Assembly (NCBI GenBank): GCA_038874075.1
Contig: JAVZDD010000001.1
Coordinates: 168,449-232,448, forward strand
DNA from: Jingweiarchaeum tengchongense
Lineage (GTDB): Archaea; Nanobdellota; Nanobdellia; Jingweiarchaeales; Jingweiarchaeaceae
Length of the DNA: 64,000 nucleotides
Direction of reading: 5' to 3'
Below, piece after piece: positions 35,198 through 46,451 of the stretch. Position 1 is the stretch's first letter; each line of letters begins with the position of its first letter. The position numbers were made by a program, and so were the translations under genes. The notes under the pieces are model-generated. The model had not been told where the DNA came from. It ran no database searches and worked only from the letters and a program-made list of their open reading frames with translations.

Positions 35198-35708
35198 AAA
35201 ACAAAGAAAGTTAATATTCATCTTAAAATTTTTGATCAGATTCAGTTTACTTGCAATACCCCTCTATTTGATCATGTATTTTGGTAATTTGTTTTTGTTA
35301 AAGGTTGTTGAAACAAAACAGATTTCTATTTTACTTAACTTAACAGAAATAAAGAATTCAGTTGAGATAAATGATGAAGTAATTTTGAATGTTGAACCTC
35401 TAAAAAACAAGTTGGTGATAGATGATGCTTGTACTGGATATAGATCGATGCTCGCTTTTGCCGCACTAGTTTTAGCAGTACCAAAAATAAGGAATAGTAA
35501 GAAATCTGTTGCTTTGATCCTTGGTATTCCAGCAATTTATGTGATCAACATCTTGAGAATATTCTCCACAATTTTAATTGCAGTTAAATTCGGAGAGGAA
35601 AAATTAGAATTTGTACACACTTTTTTATGGAGAGAGGGGTTAATCTTTCTAATTTTAATTCTTTGGTTGTTATGGTTAAATAATGTAAAGGAGGAAATTA
35701 GTTTTTAG
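35154..35708 (+). CDS. Archaeosortase/exosortase family protein
   Basis: Membrane transpeptidase-like enzyme that processes C-terminal sorting signals of surface proteins. The 184 residues have several TM helices and the three family signatures: the catalytic Cys in DDACTGYRSMLAF, the Arg in YVINILRIFSTI, and a His in LEFVHTFLWREG. Only ATG codons inside the DUF460 gene are available; 35154 (44-nt overlap) is the shortest, and 35118 is also possible. The last 11 nt overlap the convergent amrA. Its substrate is not identified in the window. Confidence 0.85.
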   Translation: MKLFHRIKKKEKLNKKQRKLIFILKFLIRFSLLAIPLYLIMYFGNLFLLKVVETKQISILLNLTEIKNSVEINDEVILNVEPLKNKLVIDDACTGYRSMLAFAALVLAVPKIRNSKKSVALILGIPAIYVINILRIFSTILIAVKFGEEKLEFVHTFLWREGLIFLILILWLLWLNNVKEEISF

Positions 35709-36285
35709 ATTCAACTTCACCGTTCGGTTCTTTTTCACAAAAAATTTCTGCTTGGAACTTATATATCTTTGTTTGCATATCAAGCCATGAATCTGGCGTT
35801 AGGCCTGCTTTTATGCAGGTTTGAGAAAGAAATTCTTCTGCGTCCCAACCATATTCCTTTGCAACTTGGGGAAGTAATAATCCTGAAAAGAATCCTTTTT
35901 GAACGATTAATCCGTCCTTACCAACCTCAATTTTATTTGGATATTCTTTGGGATTTTTGACCGATATCAATGATGGTTTGGTTAATAATGATATCTCGAT
36001 CACTATTTTATTTAACTCGTCTTCCCTTAAACTTGGAAATCTTGGATCATTGAATGCACTAGAAATCGCAGCTTCCACAACTGCTTTTTTCAATGGTAGA
36101 ATTGGTTCTGGTATGCCGATACAACCCCTAAGCTCTCTTTCTGGATAGGTGAGCAAAGTTACGAATATCCCTCTTTTTTCTTCAAATATTTTTTCTTTCA
36201 ACTCGTATTTCTCGCCTTTGAACGCTAGGGCGATGCTTTCTCTCGCAATCTTTATTAATCTTTTAGCTTCGTTTAGTGTTGTCAT
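35698..36285 (-). CDS. amrA: AMMECR1-domain protein (AmrA)
   Basis: The 195-residue AMMECR1 fold has EKRGIFVTLLTYPERELRGC with the invariant RGCIG motif near residue 57, AISSAFNDPRFPSLREDEL and KIVIEISLLTKPSLI, then QKGFFSGLLLPQVAKEYGWD. AMMECR1 is one part of the AmmeMemoRadiSam set, whose radical SAM partner lies at 27836-28861. The N-terminus faces the divergent winged-helix gene; the C-terminus overlaps the archaeosortase gene by 11 nt. Confidence 0.92.
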   Translation of the reverse strand: MTTLNEAKRLIKIARESIALAFKGEKYELKEKIFEEKRGIFVTLLTYPERELRGCIGIPEPILPLKKAVVEAAISSAFNDPRFPSLREDELNKIVIEISLLTKPSLISVKNPKEYPNKIEVGKDGLIVQKGFFSGLLLPQVAKEYGWDAEEFLSQTCIKAGLTPDSWLDMQTKIYKFQAEIFCEKEPNGEVESKN

Positions 36286-36323
36286 TCAGAAAAGTTAAAT
36301 ATAAAGATGGTATTTTAAAGTTT

Positions 36324-37166
36324 ATGCTCCTCAATAAGGATGAAGAAATTATAAATTTCATTAAAGTTGTCGGTCCTTCTTTACCTGTAGACATATCGAA
36401 GAAGCTTGGAATTAATTCCATACTAACTACTGCGCTCCTAGCTGAACTTGTAAAATCTGGAAAGATCAAAGAAAGCGCACGCAAGTTTGGAAATTCTTCT
36501 TATTATTATGTTGATGGGCAAGAAGAAATCTTAAGGAACAAATTGTTGCAGGACTTAAAATATCAAGAAAAGTTAGTTTTAGAGCGAATAAAAAAGGAAA
36601 AATTCGTATTTGAAGAAGATTTAAGTCCGCAAGAAAGATTTTTCATTAAAAATCTCTTAGATTTTGTTACACCACTAAGAATTAAGATTGGTGAAAATGA
36701 AGGATTATGTTGGAAATATTATAGTACAAAATTGGAGGAGATTGAAGAAACAATTAGGAAAATGCTTGAAGAGAAAAAAGTTGAGAAGGAAAAGGAAGGG
36801 GTTCAAAAAGAAATTCCAAAAGAAGCACCAAAGGAGTTTAAGAAAGAAGAAAAGATAAGTGATTTTGAAAAATGTGTTGAAGAAATATTGAAGAATTTCG
36901 CTGAAATTAATGAAAAGAAAGTAGTAAAGAAAAACAATGAGATAAATTATGTTGTTTCATCGAATACAAATTTTGGAAAGGTAAGTTTCTATGTTAAAGC
37001 GAAGAGAAAGGCCAAGATAAGCGAATCTGATCTCTCACTTTTATTCACTGAGGGAAATAGAAGAAAGATGCCAATGATCCTCATTACCGACGGTGAAATT
37101 CCTAAAAAGGTTGAGAGTTTTAGGCAGAAAAACTTTGGAGATCTTCTTAAGATTGTTAAGATATAA
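36324..37166 (+). CDS. Winged-helix protein with possible nuclease-like C-terminal domain
   Basis: The 280 residues start with a winged-helix DNA-binding domain (IINFIKVVGPSLPVDISKKL, LLAELVKSGKIKES), followed by a basic/acidic Lys-Glu linker (about 140-185) and a C-terminal alpha/beta domain (KVSFYVKAKRKAKISESDLS, PMILITDGEIPKKV) whose layout recalls PD-(D/E)xK nucleases without clear catalytic acids. ATG 36324 is chosen because a TATA-like TTAAATATAAA at 36294-36304 sits about 25 nt upstream, as for a leaderless mRNA; GTG 36276 would overlap amrA. Function unassigned. Confidence 0.65.
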   Translation: MLLNKDEEIINFIKVVGPSLPVDISKKLGINSILTTALLAELVKSGKIKESARKFGNSSYYYVDGQEEILRNKLLQDLKYQEKLVLERIKKEKFVFEEDLSPQERFFIKNLLDFVTPLRIKIGENEGLCWKYYSTKLEEIEETIRKMLEEKKVEKEKEGVQKEIPKEAPKEFKKEEKISDFEKCVEEILKNFAEINEKKVVKKNNEINYVVSSNTNFGKVSFYVKAKRKAKISESDLSLLFTEGNRRKMPMILITDGEIPKKVESFRQKNFGDLLKIVKI

Positions 37167-37296
37167 AAAAAGAAAGAATAAATCAAGAACTTAACATTTT
37201 TTCTTCTTCGTCTTCTTCGCCATCCCCCTCACCATCAAATCAGATGCAATTATCATAAATAAATTTTGTTGTATTAAATGATAGAAATAAAAAATT

Positions 37297-37387
37297 TAGC
37301 GGGGCGTGGATTTGAACCACGGACCTTTGGGTTATGAGCCCAACGACCACTCCAGGCTGGTCTACCCTTATAGACTTGAAGTTCGCT
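37297..37387 (-). tRNA. Initiator tRNA-Met(CAT) with a 16-nt acceptor-stem intron
   Basis: After removal of 37368-37383 the tRNA is 75 nt and perfectly folded. Acceptor AGCGGGG/CCCCGCT with the A1-U72 pair of archaeal initiators, D-stem GACC/GGTC, anticodon stem TTGGG/CCCAA (three G-C pairs of initiators) with loop CTCATAA, T-arm CGTGG/CCACG, discriminator A. The intron splits the acceptor 5' strand as AGCG plus GGG. A GGCGGGG decoy further upstream (37394-37400) would give a G-U first pair and no BHB, so it is rejected as the 5' end. Confidence 0.88.
37368..37383 (-). other. Initiator tRNA intron (position 4/5)
   Basis: Full BHB on the minus strand: outer helix TACC with GGTA, central helix GTAG with CTAT (one G-U), bulges CGA and AAG, and an inner ACT/AGT hairpin with loop TCA. 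Cutting CG^A and AA^G restores AGCG+GGG of the acceptor stem. At 16 nt it is near the minimum that can hold the motif. Confidence 0.85.
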
Positions 37388-37438
37388 ACGGTACCCCGCC
37401 ATATATAAATTACTTGGGCAATATTTAAATTTTGTTGG

Positions 37439-38746
37439 TTACGTGATTAATTGAATTTCCTTGAATTTTATTACCGGTGAAAGAACCTCATTTTCCTGTC
37501 TCTTTTCCTTTCCTATCTGTTCAATTTTGTTTAGCATATTGAAAAAGTTTCCCGATATCATCGCTCTCTTTATGGGGATCCACCTTCCTTTTTCGATTAG
37601 AAATGAATTCTCAATCCCAAGTGAAAAATCTCCTGATATTTGATTTATTAAGTGGGTGCCGATAACAAATTTAACAAATAGTGCTTTCTTTGAGTCTTCT
37701 ATCATCTCTTTTTCTTTTATTCCCCCACTTTTAATTATAAAATTCGTTGCATAAACACTCGGTCTGATTGCAAGTGTATCGCAATTCCCGGTGCTTTCTT
37801 TTTTTTCTCTTGAGGCCGTCAATATATCATATAAAAAATTTCTTAGAACACCATTTTCAATTATTTTTTTTCTCATTGAAACTGTTCCCTCTGCATCGTA
37901 TGCCTGTGACACCAATGCGCCATCAATTAATGGGTCATCTATTATTGTTAGTTTTTCATCCGCTACTTTTTCACCAATTTTTCCTTTTAATAATGACCTG
38001 CCAATTTGAACTCTATCTGCGCACACATGCGGTATTAGTATAATTGAAAATAATTCTGAAATAGAATGATAATCAAAAATTACAGGTAGTTTTTGGGATT
38101 TGACACGAATTGGATTCATTGATTTTATGCAAAGTTCTGCTGCATTTTTACCCAATTCAAAGGATAGAAAATTCTTTAGCGTCCTTGATGTGTGAATCTC
38201 TTGACCGATTGAATTTTCTGTTTTAACTGAAATGTCCATCGCTACGCTTGAGTATTTATTTTTAAAGAAAACATTGTTTGAATTCATGAAGTACTCCTTA
38301 TCTATTCCTTTTGAAAAGCCTAATTTCTGAATTTCTATCCTGTTATCAAAATTTTTTGCTTCGTCTATCTGGTTAAAACATATTTTGAGTATGTCGTCAA
38401 AATCAAGTTTATCAATTTTTTTATCATAACAAATAACTTTTCTTGCTTTTTGTTTTTCAGAAATTTTCAATTCAACATCAAAATCATTTGATGCTCTCAT
38501 CACTTTGACTGCTCTCAACAAACATTCTTTCCATTTATGCAAATCTGACGTTTGTGAGAAGCCAAATTTTCTTTTTTTTGTTACCCTTATTGAGAGTGAT
38601 TTTGAAATTTTATTTGAATAAGAATCAATTTCATTCTTCTCAAAATCTAGGGTAGTTGTATTTTTCTCAGTAACATAAACCTCAATCATACCATATTTTT
38701 CTCCCTCTCTCACTATCTTTCTTAAAAAGTCCTCATCTACCACCAA
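37439..38746 (-). CDS. pmbA: TldD/PmbA family protein, TldE (PmbA) subunit
   Basis: Non-catalytic partner of the TldD metalloprotease, which degrades or matures unfolded peptides. The 435 residues have EKNTTTLDFEKNEIDSYSNK near the N-terminus, the PVIFDYHSISELFSIILIPH region where TldD would carry HExxxH, and AYDAEGTVSMRKKIIENGVL. The absence of the zinc motif marks it as the E subunit. Its start lies 14 nt inside the tldD 3' end. Confidence 0.9.
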   Translation of the reverse strand: MVVDEDFLRKIVREGEKYGMIEVYVTEKNTTTLDFEKNEIDSYSNKISKSLSIRVTKKRKFGFSQTSDLHKWKECLLRAVKVMRASNDFDVELKISEKQKARKVICYDKKIDKLDFDDILKICFNQIDEAKNFDNRIEIQKLGFSKGIDKEYFMNSNNVFFKNKYSSVAMDISVKTENSIGQEIHTSRTLKNFLSFELGKNAAELCIKSMNPIRVKSQKLPVIFDYHSISELFSIILIPHVCADRVQIGRSLLKGKIGEKVADEKLTIIDDPLIDGALVSQAYDAEGTVSMRKKIIENGVLRNFLYDILTASREKKESTGNCDTLAIRPSVYATNFIIKSGGIKEKEMIEDSKKALFVKFVIGTHLINQISGDFSLGIENSFLIEKGRWIPIKRAMISGNFFNMLNKIEQIGKEKRQENEVLSPVIKFKEIQLIT

Positions 38747-40106
38747 CGATCACACCTTTAACTAAAATGTGTGGTGTTGCACTTCCAACAGGCACAACTT
38801 GTCCTAATTTACCACACATTGCACCAAGATATTGCGGATGCGCATCGTCCGCCACTTCCACAACATTCAAAAGTGTCTCCAATATATTTCCGCTAAGTGA
38901 AAAGTCCCTGAGATTCTCAACGATTTCCCCATTTTTAATCAAAAATGCTTCCTCTGCATTAAAAATAAAATTCCCGAGCGTTGGTTCTACAACACCCCCT
39001 CTTGAGCCTTTCGCATATATGCCACTTTTTAATTCTTTTATCATTTCATCTGCCTTACATTCTCCTGGTTTCAAACTAGTGTTTGACATCCTTGGTATTG
39101 GCAATTCAAATGGGGATTGTGCCCTTCCATTTGACGTTAAATTCAAATTCAACTTATTTGAAGTGACCATTGAATTTAAAAATGATATGAGTGTGCCACG
39201 ATCTATGAGTGTCGTTTTTCTAGCTTTAGTTCCTTCATCGTCATATCTGTAGAATCCTGGTTCAAATTCAATCAGTGGATCATCGTAAAGTGTGATTTTT
39301 TCGCTTCCAATTTTCTTGTTCATTTTGTCCATGAGGATACTTTCTTTTCTAATTATCTGATCAGCTTCGCACGCATGACCAACTGCTTCGTGGAAAAAAA
39401 CACCTGAAAGTATTGGATCACAAATTACATTGTACCTGCCTTTCTTTGCATACCTCGCATGAAGTAATCTCAAGTTTTTTTCTTTCAATTCTTTTGCTAC
39501 ATTTTCAATATCTAAATTCTCAATTATTTCATATCCACCAATCTTACCAACAGAAAAGAAACATTCGGAGCTTTTATTCATCTCTCTTCCAGCAACATTT
39601 ATTTTTAACATAGAATAGAGAAAATCAGCACTTATATCCGCACCTTTATCATTCATAAACTTCTTATGCAATTTGCTGAACGATAGTTTTAATATCGTCG
39701 ATTTTATTCTTTTATCTTCAAGTCTTTTATTTATCTCCTTTAGAAAAGCTATTTTAGTCTTTAAAGAAATTTCAAATGGATCTCTTTTGTAAATTGTTCT
39801 ATATTTGTCTCTGTTCGATTCAAACCTAGATATCTCTATTTTCTCTTGCTTATAATTTGATTGTGCCCTTGCAAGTTTTAATGCTCTCTTTAGCACGTCT
39901 TCTTTTTTTGAGAAGTCTGATGAACAAGCAAATCCGATGCCATTCTCTAAAAAAACACGAAAACTAAATCCTGCACTAAAGATTGAAGAAATTGAACTAA
40001 TTTCATTGTTCTTCATAATAATTGTTTCATTTTCTACGTCTTCAATACGCAAATCGACATATTTAGCTATTCCAGTTCTTTTCTTAATTAAATCTTCAAA
40101 ATCCAT
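38733..40106 (-). CDS. tldD: TldD zinc metalloprotease subunit
   Basis: Catalytic subunit of the TldD-TldE complex, 457 residues. The zinc motif HEAVGHACEAD is near residue 240; YNVICDPILSGVFF precedes it and RYDDEGTKARKTTLIDRGTL follows, with the C-terminal ligand region MCGKLGQVVPVGSATPHILV. In bacteria TldD/E matures peptides such as microcin B17; the archaeal substrate is unknown. Operon with pmbA. Confidence 0.93.
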   Translation of the reverse strand: MDFEDLIKKRTGIAKYVDLRIEDVENETIIMKNNEISSISSIFSAGFSFRVFLENGIGFACSSDFSKKEDVLKRALKLARAQSNYKQEKIEISRFESNRDKYRTIYKRDPFEISLKTKIAFLKEINKRLEDKRIKSTILKLSFSKLHKKFMNDKGADISADFLYSMLKINVAGREMNKSSECFFSVGKIGGYEIIENLDIENVAKELKEKNLRLLHARYAKKGRYNVICDPILSGVFFHEAVGHACEADQIIRKESILMDKMNKKIGSEKITLYDDPLIEFEPGFYRYDDEGTKARKTTLIDRGTLISFLNSMVTSNKLNLNLTSNGRAQSPFELPIPRMSNTSLKPGECKADEMIKELKSGIYAKGSRGGVVEPTLGNFIFNAEEAFLIKNGEIVENLRDFSLSGNILETLLNVVEVADDAHPQYLGAMCGKLGQVVPVGSATPHILVKGVIVGGR

Positions 40107-40142
40107 CTTAAAAATAAAAACAGTTCTTATTTAAGTTCTTAT

Positions 40143-42023
40143 TCATGAAGATATAGCTTTCCTTATCTTAGAAAGTACTTTTTTACTCGAATGCCTCCAG
40201 CTAAATGCGTGCTCCAACACATCAGCAATATTTTCGACAGGTATGATCTCAATATTTTTCATAGAAGAAAGCACATCTTGTCTATTCATCTTTGGTATGA
40301 TTACACGCTTAATTCCAGCCTCAATTGCTGCCTCTATTTTTGCATTTATTCCACCAATTGGTAAAACTTCACCCCTTATTGACAAACTTCCTGTCATTGC
40401 AGTATCTTGTCTAATTGGTATCTTCTCTAGTGAGGAAATCACGGCGGCAGCAACGGATATGCTTGCTGAGTCTCCCTCAACACCTTCATAGGTTTGTAAA
40501 AATTGGATGTGTATATCAAAGTTGCTTAGATTTTTACCAAGTTTCTTAATTACTGCTGAAACATTTTCAACTGCTTCCTTTGCAATTTCACCTAATTTAC
40601 CTGTTGCAATTATTTTACCACTCCCTTTTTCCATTCCTGGCGTTACCGTTGCTTCAATTGGCAGTACAATACCTGTATCTTCACCAATGATCGCAAGACC
40701 ATTCACTCTCCCTATTTCTTCTCCTGTTGTTTTTATCACTTGATATTCTTTCTTCTCTTTCGTGTACTTTTCTGCTATCTGTTGCTCCAAACTTGAAGCA
40801 AATCTTTTTGCCTTTCTCACATGCTCAACTTCAACGTATTTTGCACCCGATTCCTTCGCAATGTCACCAGCAACTCTAATCAAACCACCAAGATCCCTAA
40901 GCTTCAATGATAAGTAACCTTTCCTTCCCGCTCTTCTCCTTGCTTCCTTGATTATTTCAATTACTGCATCTCTTGTGAAATGTGGTATCTTCCCGTCTTT
41001 TTTAACTTCTTGAGCAACAAATCTTGCAATCTTCTTTCTGTTTTCTTCATTATCTTCTATCTTATTATTCATGTGTACTTCATATCCGTAGCCACGTATC
41101 CTGCTCCTAAGTGCTGGATGCATGTGCGCAATCGTTTCAATGTTACCTGCTGCGACTAAAATAAAATCACAAGGAACTGGTTCTGTCTTCACTAGTGCTC
41201 CTGAGCTTCTTTCGCTTCTACCGGTTATCGGATATCTCTTCTCTTGCATTGCTGACAACAACTCTACTTGCATCTCTGGCTTCAATGTTGCAATCTCATC
41301 GATGAATAGAACACCTTTGTGTGCTTGGTGAATTGCACCCGCCTCAACTCTTTCATGTGCTGGTGTTTGCAGTCCACCACTTTGGAATGGGTCATGGCGT
41401 ACATCACCAAGTAATGCACCTTCATGTAGACCAGTGGCTTCAATAAAAGGAGCGCTTTTTCTTTCTGAATTATCAACAAGTAATTTTGGTGTAAGTACCT
41501 TCGGTTCCCTCACTCGCAGCGCAAACATCAAAAATATTGAAAACAGGCCGAAGAGTAGGAAAAGTGTTCCTGAAATTATCGTTGCTGCTTTCATTATCTC
41601 GCTCGTTTGTTTTCCCACGATCCAATCAATTATTGTTGAAACAGCATAGAAGATGAACAGTAGGATAAAGATGTTCATCCATGGGCTCCTGCCTGTTTGC
41701 AGCGCCTGCATTTTTGCGGCTGCAACAATTTTTTTTCCTTCGCCAGCTTTAACTGTTTTTATTAATGGATTGTTCTCATCTTTTGGGTTAGGAAGACAGA
41801 GAATATCAACGAGCTTCTCCATTGGTAGGAGCTCGGCAAGTGCCTGACCTATCATACTTTTTCCAGTACCCGGTTCGCCAATCAAAAGAACATTTCTTCT
41901 TTGTGTTGCTGCTTTTTTAATAATTTCTATCGCATTATCCTGGCCTATAACTTGGTCTACAAGCCTCTTTGGTACTTCCAATTCTTCAGTTGTTTTAAAT
42001 TTAAGTTCTGGGAATTCTTTCAT
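40143..42023 (-). CDS. lonB: Membrane-bound ATP-dependent protease LonB
   Basis: The main membrane quality-control protease of archaea. The 626 residues begin with an AAA+ module (IGEPGTGKSMIGQALAELLP near residue 50), which is interrupted by two TM helices (about residues 117-135 and 145-165) characteristic of LonB; Walker B is GVLFIDEIATL. The Lon protease domain has the catalytic Ser in VEGDSASISVAAAV and Lys in GGINAKIEAAIEAG. It starts 36 bp from the PRC-barrel gene. Confidence 0.95.
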   Translation of the reverse strand: MKEFPELKFKTTEELEVPKRLVDQVIGQDNAIEIIKKAATQRRNVLLIGEPGTGKSMIGQALAELLPMEKLVDILCLPNPKDENNPLIKTVKAGEGKKIVAAAKMQALQTGRSPWMNIFILLFIFYAVSTIIDWIVGKQTSEIMKAATIISGTLFLLFGLFSIFLMFALRVREPKVLTPKLLVDNSERKSAPFIEATGLHEGALLGDVRHDPFQSGGLQTPAHERVEAGAIHQAHKGVLFIDEIATLKPEMQVELLSAMQEKRYPITGRSERSSGALVKTEPVPCDFILVAAGNIETIAHMHPALRSRIRGYGYEVHMNNKIEDNEENRKKIARFVAQEVKKDGKIPHFTRDAVIEIIKEARRRAGRKGYLSLKLRDLGGLIRVAGDIAKESGAKYVEVEHVRKAKRFASSLEQQIAEKYTKEKKEYQVIKTTGEEIGRVNGLAIIGEDTGIVLPIEATVTPGMEKGSGKIIATGKLGEIAKEAVENVSAVIKKLGKNLSNFDIHIQFLQTYEGVEGDSASISVAAAVISSLEKIPIRQDTAMTGSLSIRGEVLPIGGINAKIEAAIEAGIKRVIIPKMNRQDVLSSMKNIEIIPVENIADVLEHAFSWRHSSKKVLSKIRKAISS

Positions 42024-42059
42024 GAATATTATTTATACAAAGAAAAAAGAATTAAAAAT

Positions 42060-42341
42060 TTATGCTTCTTCTGTTTCTTTCTTTTCTTCCTCGCCACTTG
42101 GAACTGCTGCTTTTGAAATTATCATTACATCTCCAACTGCCTTGACAAGTTGATGTGGAATTATAACTCCCTTAGCTCCACTTACTGTCTTTGATAGGAA
42201 GCTATCTCTCGTTGCCTTCACCTTCCATCCAAAAATTTTATTATTTTGGATGATGACTTCATCAACATCTCCAAAATATTCTCCACCATCAGTAAAAACT
42301 TTCATTCCATATGTCTCAGTTAATTTTTTAAGTTTCAACAT
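42060..42341 (-). CDS. PRC-barrel domain protein
   Basis: 93 residues forming one PRC-barrel: LTETYGMKVFTDGGEYFGDV, IFGWKVKA, GAKGVIIPHQLVKAVGDVMI, and an acidic tail. PRC-barrel proteins have been linked to RNA metabolism and, in haloarchaea (CdpB), to cell division with SepF. The 14-nt overlap with scpB hints at a chromosome or division role, but that is inference. Confidence 0.85.
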   Translation of the reverse strand: MLKLKKLTETYGMKVFTDGGEYFGDVDEVIIQNNKIFGWKVKATRDSFLSKTVSGAKGVIIPHQLVKAVGDVMIISKAAVPSGEEEKKETEEA

Positions 42342-42873
42342 TTTTATCCCCCTCTACGCCTATCATTTTATTTATCTCATTTCTATTTAATAAAGATTTT
42401 TCTTCCCCTTTTCTTATGTTAAAATACTCAAAAAATTTGTCTGTTAATGTCAAGATGAATGTTCTTGCGAATGGTTGCATTGTAATAAAACCTTCTTCAA
42501 AAAGTTCTTTTATGTGTTCATATGCCTTATTGCCGCGCATCTTTACAATTTCGCTCTGTTTTACAGGAGATTTCCAAGCAATCACTGCTAATGTCTCCAT
42601 TTTTCCTCTGCCAATTTCAGGTTTTGCAAACTCTTTAACCTTGTCAATGAACTCATCTTTAATCTTTATCTTCCAAAATCTCTGTTCCTCCACGACTTCG
42701 ATTCCTAAATTTATTAATTCGTAATCCCTTTTCAACTCCGAAAGTATTCTAAGTGCTTCTTCTTCGCTCACTTTCGTTCTCTCACATATTTCTTCAATCT
42801 TCAAACCATGGGAAGCAAATAGGAGCGCTCCTATCACTGCTTTCTTATCCTCTGTTGATGTAGATTTCACCAA
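42328..42873 (-). CDS. scpB: Segregation and condensation protein ScpB
   Basis: Kite subunit of the Smc-ScpAB condensin, made of tandem winged helices. The 181 residues have AVIGALLFASHGLKIEEIC, SEEEALRILSELKRDYE, the second wing AKPEIGRGKMETLAVIAWKS and KAYEHIKELFEEGFI. It overlaps scpA by 29 nt and the PRC-barrel gene by 14 nt, as in a tight operon. No smc gene is in the window. Confidence 0.9.
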   Translation of the reverse strand: MVKSTSTEDKKAVIGALLFASHGLKIEEICERTKVSEEEALRILSELKRDYELINLGIEVVEEQRFWKIKIKDEFIDKVKEFAKPEIGRGKMETLAVIAWKSPVKQSEIVKMRGNKAYEHIKELFEEGFITMQPFARTFILTLTDKFFEYFNIRKGEEKSLLNRNEINKMIGVEGDKNVET

Positions 42874-43522
42874 AATCCTCCTCCTGCCTCAAAGTCACAA
42901 GTCCTTGAAATGCAATTGTAAGTAGTGGTGTAAATGTGTATATGACATCCTCCCTCTTTTTACTTGGTACTAGTTCACTAAATTTAATTTCATCCCTCTT
43001 AAGTTTTTCAAAGAAGAAACAGATGTGTCTGTACAGGTCATCTCTTCTCTTCCTGAAACTTATTTCCACCAAATGCCTCAGATTATTTCTATCTATTTTA
43101 TTCCTCTCTCTCTTCTTCTCACTCAAGTAAATTGCTCTTTTCAGTGCAATGATCAATTCGTCAACTGTTGCGCTTCTCTTCCTTATCGGTGGGATTCTGG
43201 GCACAATCTCCACTTCTTGCTCTTCAAATAAAAAAGACAGGTCAATACCTGAAATAAGTTGCTTCAATTCCTTTGGGACCTCTTCGTTAAAGAGAAACTC
43301 AGATTTCATCCTCAGTAATATCGCTGCTGTGAGGAGAAATTTACCTGAGATCTTAAAATCAATTTTCTTAAGTTCTTTTAACACATCAATGTATTTTGAT
43401 GACAATGTAACAATGTCAATATCCCATGGATTCATGTTCTCCTTTTTCACGATTTCCCTGATCAGTCCTTCCCATGTAAGTTCATTTGAGAGGATGAGTT
43501 GTAAAATTTTATCTTCATACAT
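42845..43522 (-). CDS. scpA: Segregation and condensation protein ScpA
   Basis: Kleisin subunit bridging Smc heads. The 225 residues have the N-terminal LTWEGLIREIVKKENMNPWD and IDIVTLSSKYIDVLKEL, the FLLTAAILLRMKSEFLF helix, a basic middle and the C-terminal winged helix ending in VTLRQEEDFGEIYI. Its start lies 2 nt after the cdc48 stop, so the operon continues from the AAA ATPase. Confidence 0.9.
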   Translation of the reverse strand: MYEDKILQLILSNELTWEGLIREIVKKENMNPWDIDIVTLSSKYIDVLKELKKIDFKISGKFLLTAAILLRMKSEFLFNEEVPKELKQLISGIDLSFLFEEQEVEIVPRIPPIRKRSATVDELIIALKRAIYLSEKKRERNKIDRNNLRHLVEISFRKRRDDLYRHICFFFEKLKRDEIKFSELVPSKKREDVIYTFTPLLTIAFQGLVTLRQEEDFGEIYINRG

Positions 43523-43524
43523 TT

Positions 43525-46331
<2,807 letters not shown>

Positions 46332-46451
46332 GGTTTATAATAAACCAAATTGCTTTATAAACTTTTTTATTTTACTCTCCCCTACAATCTTCGTGGAATT
46401 AAAATCAATAAAAATTAAAATTACATATGTCAATAAAATTAAAGTGAAAGG

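Noticed and set aside
37167..37296. Tiny basic minus-strand ORF with a Lys run
   Set aside because: About 14 codons of A/G-rich repeat-like sequence with no ribosome site and no family match.
37394..37400. GGCGGGG as the 5' end of tRNA-Met
   Set aside because: It gives a G-U first pair and no BHB for the remaining insert; AGCG at 37384-37387 gives a perfect initiator and a full BHB.
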